Source of the DNA: Branchiostoma floridae
Taxonomy: Eukaryota > Chordata > Leptocardii > Amphioxiformes > Branchiostomatidae
Direction: 5' to 3'
DNA length: 64,000 bases
Assembly (NCBI RefSeq): GCF_000003815.2
Contig: NC_049987.1
Location: forward strand, 14,836,484 to 14,900,483
The notes under the pieces are model-generated. The model had not been told where the DNA came from, ran no database searches, and worked only from the letters and a program-made list of their open reading frames with translations. The position numbers and the translations under genes were made by a program. The stretch's first letter is position 1. Every line of letters starts with the position of its first letter. This document shows, piece after piece, positions 36,001-47,100 of the stretch.

Positions 36001-39000
36001 TTAGACCCTAAGCTCCCTCTGAGTTAGACCCTGAGTGGGGAAGTGGTGGGATAAACTAACTAGAATGACACTCAAATGCTATTCCTCAAGTCAAGGAGGT
36101 TATCTATAACCTCCTTGCTCAAGTCAAGGGGACTGAGACAAAATTCTTTGGGTACAGTATGTTTAAGAGGCCAGTAGCTCGTGCCGAAGAGCTGGACTGT
36201 CCGGGCTGTCCCTGGCAACAGCCTGGGTTCCAGATTATATTGCATAGACTACAATGACGCTAACGCTCAAGAGAGATCGTTTGTGTTCACATTGAATCCG
36301 CTTCGTTAATGTGAGGGTTTGAAGTGTGGCTGATTGAAGTCGTGTATTAGAGGTTTATTGTCAGGCGTATAGAGTCTGTCATTATGATTCAGACGTCACA
36401 TCCATGCAGTCTACAAAACGATATTGGTACTTCATTTAGCTGTATTCAAGCTATCCACATTTGAGTACGTGGGTATCAAAAAGGTGTCTATGTTTTCAAA
36501 AGATATGGTGGAGATTCTACCAGTGGAAATCGCGATCGGAGTCAACGGTATCAAACAGCGAAATCTTATATTCCAATCTCTATCGGTAAAACTGTCGACT
36601 TGCAATCTGTACCTTTACATGTATAACGTTACTCGTTTTACCTAGCGTAAAGTATAAAGCTTAAAAAGAAACAATATGATTGACTGATATGTCAATGTAG
36701 GGTATTTCTAGACGATGCAAATGCATCATTTCAAGTGTAGTCTCGACTCTCAAGTTTAAATATAACCGTCCCTTGTTTTCTACACCAGACGTCGAGACAA
36801 GCTATTGTAAATCAACACAAAGAAAGGCATTGAAAATCTGTCCTGTATTGTAATAACTTGTTCGACCACTTTGTGCGTCCGGCCAATCTTCGTCCCGTCG
36901 CAAAGCATGACGGGATGATGTCATTTCTTTGGTAACACCTGTGATAATAACTGTCGTCTGATATGACCTGTTCTGAGAAGAGTGGCATGGCGACCAAAGT
37001 TTGGGACAACCGTTTTGAAAAAAAAAACCTTTGGGAAGACAATAAAAGATACCTCAAGCGCTCATAGAATTTTCGTCATAGTATCTAAGAAGAGATTCGA
37101 CAAGTTGGTCAGAAATTGGTACAAATTTGGTCAGAAAGTGACTGGAAAAAGATTGGGATCGCCAACGTTGTTTATCACCTTTTCATACCTCAAATTTTAC
37201 ACACGCACCGCACAATCACACAAGAGATCTCTCGACTGTTGTCGCCTGGGGCGACCGACGGTCCAACCGCCGATACAAGATGGCGTCCCCTGACCCCTCT
37301 ATTGTACCCTGGGCTACAATCACCAAGAGAGAGAAAATACATCCTGGCGTCACAACAGATGTTAGAATTAAAGCAGAAAAGCCATGCGTTTATTGAGGGA
37401 CGATGGCCTAACCTAAAACTTGAGATCACTTAACCTAACGGACGAACGATACATAACAAATGTCCACATGTGTGACAGGGCGTTCGCACTAAAAGCATTC
37501 TTTGCAGCAGCTAATTTGACATCTGTCAGGGTTTTGAATCGGAGAGGGGGGGTTAAAGTATTCCATTGCTTCGGAATGCATTAGCGTCATAACTGGAACA
37601 CATCGGCCTGGAACCATGGAAAAAACAAGGTTTTAACGTTCGAATTTATTTTCAAGTTTGTATAAATGTACAAATTCATTATTTGTGAACACACAAAAAA
37701 ATGGGTCTTTCTCAAAGAATTAAAGCACCACAGCGTACGTGAAGATCGTTTTAAAAGATTATAAAAGGGTTCTTCCTCATTTTTCCCTTTTATACAAAAA
37801 AACTCACTTTAGTTACAGGAAGGTTAGATATTTCAGTGTAGGAGGTGAATACATACACCATTTACTCGGCGTTGGTCTTCGCAAATATATTCCCACCAAA
37901 ATGGTGCACATGTTTTGACGCCATTTTTCATGTGATAAGACTTTAAATGGGGTCAAACAGTAAAATTTTCTCCCCCACCCTAGGAAATGCAGCGATGTAA
38001 TCTCTTGTATACAACAACTGACCATGATTTGATTTTCTCTCAGATTAAAAGCTTAGAGCTCCCCTGGGTCCTAACAGTATATCAAATGTCTGACAAGCGT
38101 TGATTTAAAATCCCATATTTGAAAAAGTCTGGTGGTATAAAATAAACAGTAAAAACAAGCTGTCATTCATTATTACAGGCGTTTTGACCAACGTGTCTTT
38201 GGCCAGGAACTTAATTTGTTCCTTTTACTTAAGATGGCCACCCTAGAAGATTCAGACAGTCGAGGACGAAGGATAATACATAAAACACAAGATCTGTCCC
38301 AAGATGTCGTCCGTTCTTTTTTCAGGAGATCATATCAAGGTGACCGAGCTAAGCACGGATCAAAATAAATCATATTCTAGCCGCACTCTCTTCATAACAC
38401 TACACTGAGTATGCTTTTAACTTCATATTGAGTACGCTGACATCAAAACCATTAGCTTATTCATATTTTTGAAGAGCACTTTGAGGGAAAGATGATCTGT
38501 ATTAATGCAGACACTCGACATGACTTCCATTTGGAGTAGAGAGGATAGTTGACGATTTGGTCCGAACCGATCGCTATCAAAACTGCCTCTAGATCCTGTG
38601 AAGTTGCCAATACCTCTAACTGGACCTGACAACTGCACTGCTATCTCTATCCCCATCACCGTCTATGTGTACATAGGGAAACGAGGGGCCGGGTCTCTTG
38701 GGTAATATCGAGTTTTAGCGATGCCCTGATTCACTGGGGTAGATAGACTAGGGGCAGTCTATTATCACACTTCGCAACTACACGATTATTGGCTAGAGCT
38801 GCAGGTGCCGAGACAAGTTTACACTGTAGAATAGGATGTGACAGTAAACTACGTGCCCCCCTCCCCACCCACAGAAACTATGGACAGTGATGGGGTACAA
38901 CGAAGTTTCACCGTCTTCCACAATTATCTACTGTTCTGAAATCTTTTTTACAATGTTTTGAGTCCCAACTACATGCCCCCCTCCCCACCCACATAAACTA

Positions 39001-40892
39001 TGGACGGGGGGTATTACAACATAGTTTCACCGTCTTCCATAATCATGTACTGTTTTGAAATCTTTTTACGATGTTTTGAGTCCCAACCACATGTTTTCAC
39101 CAGACTAATCGCTCCTTGGCAGACAATTCTGTTTTCTAGTAATGCATATGAATTTTCCAACAGCTCTTTCAGATTCCAACAACACACATAACACATCTGT
39201 AGTCGCAGTCTGTCATTAGGAACTATGGCCAGAATTCTCCCCAGAGAATATATTAATGCTTCAAAGCCATCTTCATAAAACAGCGCCGACATTGTATATG
39301 GGCGGCTTACAAACATTTTGAATACCAAATTCTGAACTGAATACGCAAGAAGCTCTTGAGCTATAACTGTATGTAGAGTTAGATGTCGCGGTAAGAGTTA
39401 GTCTGGATGACAGCCTTGTTAGGCTCACATCCGCCCCGTGGTGCCTGTTGGAGTGACCGTAAGTATAACCAGGATGGTACCCAGGCTAATCTATAGAGTA
39501 CAATGATGATGAAATAATCTAGAGGAATTTTTGTGGATAAACTAATCATTTTCGGAAATACAGACAGTTCTACTGAGTTCATATAAAAGTAGATATAATG
39601 CTGACTTGAAATTTATTCTGTTTTTGTACGGACGAAAGTATGACTAAGGGCGCGGTCACATAGGTCGTGCGATCGTCGTACGATTTTGATGCCATAGGAT
39701 TTTCAAACAGGCCGTGACAGAACCAGCCACCGACATAGATCCAAAACAGCATTCTGTGTACCAAGAAAGACAGTTGGACTTTGCAGGAGACGTACATTTT
39801 TTATCCTCCAAAAGGCCCAAAGTTAACATTCGTACGACGATCGCACGACCTATGTGACCGCGTCCTAACAAGGGGCCTAAGATGACTGAATCTGACCGGG
39901 GATCGAACTCGTGACTTCTGCTTACCGAACGCTAACAGGAGAACACACACACCACCTGACGCTGATGTATGATGGGTCCCGTGGGATCTCCCAACCTTTT
40001 CTGTCACGCTCCTCTTTATATCTGTCGCAGATGAGGACACAGAATCGCGGAGCGTGCCCCCGGACTTTAATAACGACAAGTCATCGTATCGTGCACCGCA
40101 TCCGTCATACTGATTACAATCCAGGGACCGACAGGAACGATTGACCCATATTTTTGCATAAAGTCGCGTGTGTCACAGCAGCGAGGCGTTCATTCATGCG
40201 GTATAACACATTTGGGAAATGTTCTCAAAAACAGCCAGAAAAAAACGACCATTAAGAGAACCAGCTTATCCGAAATGCAAACGAAAAAGAAATAAGAATA
40301 TAGAATGGACACGACACGACAGATATTCAAAACGAAACATGAAATTCCATGATGGTATGATAAATGTAGTATGAGTTCATTCATGCTATATAAAATATGT
40401 CACAATGCTTAAGAACAATCTAGTGCAGAAAGAAACACCGCCAGCAACAAATACACAGGAGCCAATTCGCCCCTAAAACAAGAATGGACATAACAAATAT
40501 TTCACATGAAACGCGAAATTCCATGATAGATTTAAGAGATTGGCGCCTTAACTGGTCTAGCCTATGGCTTTAAAATACCCATTCAAAAGACGACAATAGA
40601 CTAGAATGAACAAGACAGCCTGTCGACCAGTTTTTCAATCACACAGCGCTAATTCACATTCTTGACAGCTACCATATCTCAAACGATGCTACCTAGATAT
40701 TTTAAGAAGATCTTAACGCTAATCTTAAGAAGCACTGTCTTCCTTAAAGATGCGCATGCCTTCAGCTACGCTGAGTAAATACTAGGAAAACAGATAAGAG
40801 CATCGATGACAGAGGTATAACATACTGGCGCACGTTGACTCCACAAGTCAAGAAGTTAACGTTAAACAGAACGTACCTATAGTTCGCTCCAT
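27026..40892 (-). CDS. Classic-type cadherin without cadherin repeats (LamG/EGF ectodomain), amphioxus BbC type
   Basis: Coding exons, transcript order: 40877-40892, 33089-33339, 32506-32733, 31894-32135, 31502-31595, 31250-31391, 30657-30873, 29922-30166, 29067-29229, 28610-28815, 28269-28361, 27655-27863, 27026-27280. All are GT-AG and phase-consistent: 2361 nt, 786 aa. The signal peptide [17 protein letters not shown] joins exon 1 (phase-1 donor gtacgt) to exon 2. LamG-like domains lie at about 22-195 and 225-390. Five Cys-rich/EGF-like modules lie at about 398-605, two starting with calcium-type D-x-D-E-C or DVDEC. One TM helix spans about 618-641, then RRR. The tail (642-786) is unmistakably classic cadherin: [20 protein letters not shown] (p120 site) and SLSSLNSS...[19 protein letters not shown] (beta-catenin site), ending EDD. 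No cadherin repeat and no DxNDN/LDRE motif occurs. Known parallel: the two B. belcheri BbC cadherins. Confidence 0.93.
29615..29859. mobile_element. Small TIR element rich in CCAAT cores, in a cadherin intron
   Basis: The end catcctctcatgaca at 29615 is inverted at 29845-29859 (tgacatgagaggatg) with one mismatch. The 245 bp between include four CCAAT/ATTGG cores and are not coding. It lies between exons 29922-30166 and 29067-29229 and is probably a MITE; the CCAAT cores could bind NF-Y but that is speculation. Confidence 0.45.
31120..31248. repeat. TCTCG-rich short repeat cluster beside a cadherin exon donor
   Basis: Units like atctcgtaaaatctcgt occur several times, with ctcgcaacacgcgag and gtgttgtgcgag in inverted orientation. 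The cluster ends right at the donor site of exon 31250-31391, so it could fold near that splice site. Confidence 0.4.
31686..31866. repeat. Imperfect (GAAA)n microsatellite in a cadherin intron
   Basis: About 180 bp of gaaa/gaaag units with interruptions, purine-rich on the plus strand. On the transcribed strand it is a pyrimidine tract upstream of the acceptor for exon 31502-31595, but too far away to be the tract used for splicing. Confidence 0.8.
35459..35628. repeat. Pair of direct near-repeats
   Basis: A segment reading agaccatttcaggaaattga then atcttaa...gattctc near 35460 recurs near 35590 with small changes, offset by about 127 bp. Nothing coding is associated. Confidence 0.5.
38848..39085. 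repeat. Tandem duplication, units of 120 and 118 bp
   Basis: Unit 1 (38848-38967) starts actacgtgcccccctcccc and unit 2 (38968-39085) actacatgcccccctcccc. Both continue through aactatggac, gtttcaccgtcttcca, ctgttytgaaatcttttt and gttttgagtccca. Divergence is mild; it is noncoding. Confidence 0.8.
39645..39868. mobile_element. PIF/Harbinger-type MITE with TAA target duplication
   Basis: The ends gggcgcggtcacataggtcg (39648) and the reverse complement of cgacctatgtgaccgcgtcc (ending 39865) form terminal inverted repeats of about 35 bp with one mismatch. TAA flanks each side (39645-39647 and 39866-39868). A TWA target duplication plus GG-starting ends is the hallmark of PIF/Harbinger. At 218 bp with no coding frame it is non-autonomous. 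Confidence 0.75.
39894..39936 (-). repeat. tRNA-like 3'-half fragment (possible SINE piece)
   Basis: Read on the minus strand, the segment ends agtcacgagttcgatcccc, which contains a B-box (GTTCGATCC) preceded by gcgttcggtaagcagaa, the arrangement seen in the 3' half of tRNA-derived SINEs. A complete 5' half with acceptor stem is not found, so it is not called a tRNA gene. It directly abuts the MITE. Confidence 0.35.
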
Positions 40893-41150
40893 TCTGTTGC
40901 GTAGTACAGCGTTCACAGACAAGCCTTCACGCCACAAATGCGTTTGAGGGTACTGACAGAAGGATGGAACGATTTTCATGGTCCTAAAAGTCTGACCGGA
41001 AGCGACGCGTGCGGACGGAACTACTGTTGTGAGGTAACCGGCCTGTGGCCTCGCCGCTATTGTCATGCACACCCCCTCAACTGAACCGAGCAACGCACAC
41101 CAGCACACTGACTCACGGGGAAAATTTCATTATTCTGATTGAATTGCCCA
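40893..41150 (-). promoter_or_regulatory. Cadherin 5' leader and likely promoter
   Basis: The 250 bp upstream of the cadherin ATG (40892) are richer in CpG than the surroundings and contain at least two upstream ATGs on the minus strand (near 41067 and 40982). A candidate acceptor (ccttctgtcag) lies about 65 bp upstream of the ATG, so a noncoding upstream exon is possible. Transcription could start here or further right. Confidence 0.35.
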
Positions 41151-44100
41151 GATTTGGTAAGTGAGTCCCCACTGAATGGCGTCCCGACAGGAAGCTTTTC
41201 TCGCCTTACTTCACATCCGACGGCTAGAACTAACCAAATTATGGAAATCATACAGTTTGATACTTTTCTGCTTTGTGTTGTTGAGGAATGCCCCCCGAGC
41301 CAACGGTTGCGTAGCGAGACCGGCGGTCGCTCAAAGAATCCATGAGAGCAATTTTCAAATGGGCTCTGTCACACACACACTGGCATACATACACAGGACG
41401 TTACATCCGAAATATAAACTTGCACGATTCTTGCTCTCTACCCTCTGCGTTTTAAGCCGCATCATCTGCTAGACTGCTGCTGTATTTAGATCTATTTACT
41501 GTGGACGGAGTCGTGTAGATCTATATCACGGGTTTGTCTGGACAATACATTATACGGGAGTTCTTTGGTAGGATAAAGCACAACTCCGTAAACATTCTCA
41601 CGCCCGTGGCTCCACTGAAACCCCATGTTTTTCCTTCCCTATGGAGTACACTACTGATAAGACAATGTTAAAACAGAGCTGCTCATACAAGTGGACTCGT
41701 CTTGAAAAAGCAGAGGACCAAAAATGGGAACGAAATTTTTCAAATATTTTACCATAAATTATGATGTCTTTCTAAGTCCATTAACTAGTTCTAGTAGTTG
41801 GCGCCGACCCAGCCGGCATGTGGTGTGACCCTAGTGGCGATATCACTCATTTTCCGATTTCGTGACTTTCGAGATCATAAAACTGCTACCAAATCTTTCA
41901 GTGGCAAAATAAGATCACACAGAAGTGGATACTTAATAGATTGGCAACTGGTTCACCATTAGAAGATACGGCATTGAAAATAGCCTAGTTTTGGGACCTT
42001 TGGTAGGACCAAGGACATTATACGATGTCCTTGGTAGTATACACGGCGTATAATGATACTGTTCAACAAATTAGATTCTCTTTAAAATACCATGCCTATC
42101 ATATACTGGAAACGCCCTTAACACCGTGAATTTGCAATTTCAAAAGGGTCAAAAGTCTCTGCTAGTATGCTCAGAGATAGACTGCACTTTGAGTCATGAT
42201 GTTGTTAACGTTGAGTAAATACTAACACAAAAGGTGAACTAAAACAATTCACAAATTTTGGCATTTGTACAAGCTTTGTATTCATTAGTTATAAATCACG
42301 ATACCGTGAAGTAAGTGCATTTAGAGTGGATGAAGACTTCTTCTAAGGGGTTGTATTTCTTCCGTGTCATGATTAATGCATGTAACGGCGTCTACTGGCT
42401 AAAATGTAGCTAGCACTGGGGCATGTTTAGTACAACAACACTCACACTGCCTGATCTAATAGCACACTTCCACTGTAAACACGTCAGGGGGGATCTAAGG
42501 AGTCCTGACATATACCCAAAACATAATTTGATGGAATTACGACGAGTGTTTCCTCCATTTACAGAGTGTTTCTGTGACATTTCCTGACTCCGCCAAGCCT
42601 TTCTTCAGATCGCCGAAGTTCACGACCGAGGCGAGGCAAACAATGCGCAGGGGTCGATGGGTAATCTAAACAAACATGGCGTCCCACCAAGAAGCGTTTG
42701 GGTAAGAAAGAAGATTGAACGAATTGATTGGAGGAGCCGTTTTAAACACGGTCTTTGGAAAAACGTCCGCTAATTTACTTTAGGTTCCTATTTAGACATG
42801 GGGTAAGGCGTTAGGAATGTCATTTATGCATACCTAATTGTTGTTAAGAATTTAGAGTCCTTCTGTTAGTCTTGTAATGACTGAAATGAGTCGAGGGGAT
42901 TTTCATTATCACGCATTTCAAGGGCATGAGCGCCATTATCATTGGGGTCGCATCCTTGTGATCTTTCCTCACAATAGCAGATACAACACCTGCTAGACAG
43001 CAATGGGAATTCGTTTTTCATCATTGTCAACAATGTCAAATGCTTTAGTGACATCTACGAATAAACAACGTATCAAGTAATAATTGCGACTAATGCAATA
43101 AAACACGTGTCATGACGTTAATAAATCAAATTACACGGGAGCCAAACATGGTTCAGTGGAAAATAAAGAATGTTAAGAACGTTATATGATTAGTATGATG
43201 AATGGTGGTAGAAAATGAGAAATATTTGGTACATTATGTAGTTCAGTGTAGTTACAGCAGATGTTGATCGCAAGCATTCTTCCGAGATCTTTCAACACGG
43301 AGATTAATCTAAACCCTTGTGTTGGGTTGGATCAATACAAAATACCAGCCATATTTTATGAAATTATGAATCAATATACTCTGACATTAATCTCACTACC
43401 AATTACGTTTTATTCCCGACGTACAGCGTAAATTTTTGTCACAACTTCACTTTCAGGCCTATGCTTTCAAGGGAGAAAATTTAACCTAAATTCAAACCGG
43501 GCTATGTGTAACAAGAACCAAGTGTTATCCTGCAATTCTTATCGCTGATTCTTTCAACGATGTCGCGTAGGAGAGGTATTCTAAGTCTGGAAAGAGAACT
43601 TTGGAACTCGGAAAAGAGATAAGAAAGAAGGTCGCGCCTTTTTCTGGGAGATATAACGCGGTTGTTCTCTTGCACACGTCTTAGTGTCGTCAAGGAATAA
43701 ACTTCTTCTGTTGAAGACATATGTCTCCAGTATCTTCAGAAAACAAATACGTAAGAAGTAGTAAAATGAAACAAATGTATTGAGTTATTTTTGCTATGCT
43801 ATCTCCAAGTTGGTACAGCATTGTACTGGGTACATTCGGTCTCCTGTTACAAATTATCCATAAACTTTTCACCGATAAAAGTTCAAAGGACCAAAGACTA
43901 AGATTTAGTGATGAAATGTCGTCTTGTCGTTGAGTTTATCTGTGAGAGGATCCAGACAGTTTGGTTTGACATTGGAACAAGGTCAACATGACATTGCGTG
44001 CGCAAGGTTACACGTACGTAGGTGTCATGTCAGCTGGGGTATGGAGAAAGACACAGGAAAGAGTGGCTAGATAAAGTAAAGAAAGAATGCGTCTGTGGGG

Positions 44101-47100
44101 CGCTATATAAGTTATAAAAACGTTTGAATTGTTCATTTAGCAACGACAGTTCAATCTATAGTATGTACAATGTGTACGTTTTGGTATTTATAGTGCCATA
44201 ATTAGGCATTGATGCTTTAATATATAGCAAAGAGGTAAAAAAGTCTTTTTTAACCTCCTTGATCATCGCAAAACCGTTTGAAATATTGATGTTTATTCGG
44301 GACTTTTGAGTATTTCTACATATAGAAGTTTAGTAGAATAGTTTGCTACGTAGAAAAATGTACGTGCCTTACAAAGAAAAATGTTCTTAAAAGAATATGA
44401 TATTGAAGACAAGTAAATTACGCTTTTTTTCGGTCAAATCATTATTGGAAGGTTGCCCTTTTGGTTAGACAACTTTTGCTTGTAATGAAGAAGTTTACTG
44501 TCAATAAGCGTTTTCGGTGACGAAACAACACAGGAAATACTATAATCTGTAACTCTGTTAGCGTTATGGTAGAGCATAAATCTGGACAAATTTCCCGACA
44601 CAGGAAATGCTTTCTGAGGAAGATCTAGATTTCCAAGGAAATACCAGTTCGGAAGGAAGCTAGACGGGAGGGACTGTTAGTAGTTAGTCTGGAATTTTAA
44701 GGAAAAGTCTAAAATAGTCATTTTTCCTGCGACAACAGGTGTTTGAAACCTGTCATCACCTAACTTCGAACGCTGGAAAACAAAATGAAAAAAGGAACTT
44801 TAAACGAAATCTATGCTACGGAAACATCGAGTGCAACAATATGTTATGGTAGAGAGAATTTGGGTTAAACAACAGATAATTATGCGTACCTGAAACTGAT
44901 TAAGGAGAAACCAACGATGCCGAATCTGCGACAGAACGAAGTAATTACATTGTAGATTGCCTTGGGAATTATTCAATGACTTTCGATCAATAACTGGAAC
45001 CAAAACGCGAAAACACAAAATAGGCCATATTCCAACCAAAATCCTTTCCTTGTAAGCAAAAAAGTATTTCTACAAAGTAAGCGAAAACTATTTACGTTTA
45101 TGTTTTGAGCAAAGTAGTACTTTTTGATCAAAGCAAGTATTTTCGTTTATGTTTTGATAAATCAACTTTCCAGTGAGGCCACGTAATTGAAATTCAATAT
45201 ACAACGAAGTAACAGGGGACACATTTCTTCCACAAAACGTGGCCACATCTATAATAGTCCTAATTAAAGCCCTTCGTTAACGCTTGGGAGTTAATGAAAC
45301 AGTGGGAATTGTTATTGGGTGATAGACTTTATATACACCATTATCGTTAGAGGGGTCATGATAATGTGAATTTAATGAAGCCCCATCAAAGAAATGAAGT
45401 GTCCAAAGCTCTTTCGCATATGATGTAATCATTTCAACGCGTCTGCGGTAAAATGAATTACCCCAATTTAACGATTGTTCTAGAAAGGCCATACTACAAA
45501 AGGATAGCTCTATGGGTAATCTATAAATAGGACCATCGCAAAGCGATGATTGGACCGAGATGCAATGCAGTGATAAGGACCAATCATAATTAGATTGTCA
45601 GTTTGAACCCGAGAGCTATCTGACGGTTAGGCTTGTGCGACAGGTTACATACCATATAAGGAATGTGGGTGTGTAGTTTATATAATTAAAAGGCTACGTC
45701 ATCGGTACAGCCCATCTCCTTATAAGGAAGTGGCGACCCCTTTCGTGACAGGTAATCTACAGGCTTTAGACACTCGCGTCAAAGTATATAATAGATGACA
45801 TGAAGAGATAGGTGGGTTGTCAGGAATAGTAGCATAGGTGGGGTTAGAGACACAATAACTCATCAATGATGTCATGGAGTTTATTTTCGCGCCATGCGCG
45901 AGCGCCATTTGATTGACAGGTCTATAGGACGATCGACACATCATGTCTCATACTAGTTTGTAGATTCTAAGGTTATTTCAGTACTATATAACAACGATGA
46001 AGTGATACAGAGAGAAGTATTGTCATGATTCAACTATTTTAGAGAAAAGGAAGTCGTGGATGAGTTTAAAACGGAAGTTGGAAGAAGCTGACCGACAGGT
46101 GGCAAGTTAGAAGTTCCTGAAACGTCGCTTATCCGATAGGAACTGGATTTAGACGAACAAAAGAAACTAGGATCAACCAGACAAGAAGGAACTGTGGCGG
46201 AATTTGCGAAATGCTTTAAATCTGACTGAAACACGACAATGTCGGTACACACGTTGACAAGTAGAGATGGCAATGTGTCCAAAATTGGTTAGTCTAGCAG
46301 ACTGACTACACTGCCTATCATTGGGAGAAAAAATTGCCAGGAAAGTTTTGCTACAAGAGGAAACATGAACTTAGCGTGGACTGACTCCCCTGGCCAATTT
46401 CACGATTTTTTTTGCCGAATTCTACGATCCCCGCACCCCAGTAGGAAGGCCTAACAGAGACTAAAAATTGGAGGTGTTTGGACAATTTTTGGCTTCACAA
46501 TTGGCCAATTACGTTGACTCATATTGGTTGGGGTTCTGTGGCGGGCAACATCAAAGCCTACAATTACATATCAAAGCTCGTAAATTGTGACATTGACGTA
46601 GAAACTGCTATCATCTTTTCCGAACTGGTAGAAAAAGGGCAAGGCACGTGGCGTCTGTCTAAGCCAAGCCACCACGCCAACACAAAACGTTGTAGATCAT
46701 GAAAACTAGCAACTTATAAAAACTAGTCTCTTGTAAGTAATCATGGATTTATGTAGATACCATGGAGTAATAATGAAAGAAGCGGTATTCCACGGACTAT
46801 TGCGAACACTAAGATACATCGGTAAGATCAAAGGCTCATTTGAACTGACTCATCGAAATCATTGATCGTTTGAATCATACACTTTCCGTCATAAAATTTA
46901 CCACCGGTTGCTCGTATGTTATATGATTCATACTCAACCCCACCGTTATGGTATAAGTCAGGTTCTTTATATAGATATGATAAGTGAAATATAACAGTCA
47001 TAAGATAATTGTTTGATATTTATGGAATATGATAAATTTGGGCTTAGTTTCAAGGCTCGCACGAAGGAACATTACTTATTCGACATTTTCTGACTGAATT

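Larger units (their letters stand above)
33340..40876 (-). other. Cadherin intron 1 (7.5 kb)
   Basis: The donor after the five-codon first exon is gtacgt at 40876-40871 and the acceptor is ttgtacag at 33341. I see no exon inside. It holds a near-repeat pair at 35459-35500 / 35586-35628, the tandem repeat at 38848-39085, the MITE at 39648-39865 and a tRNA-like fragment at 39894-39936. Paired CRE-like gacgta motifs sit near 34275-34300. A long first intron is typical of cadherins and often holds enhancers (inference). Confidence 0.6.

Noticed and set aside
39894-39936. A functional tRNA gene
   Set aside because: Only a B-box and part of the anticodon side are present; the acceptor stem and a proper A-box are missing.
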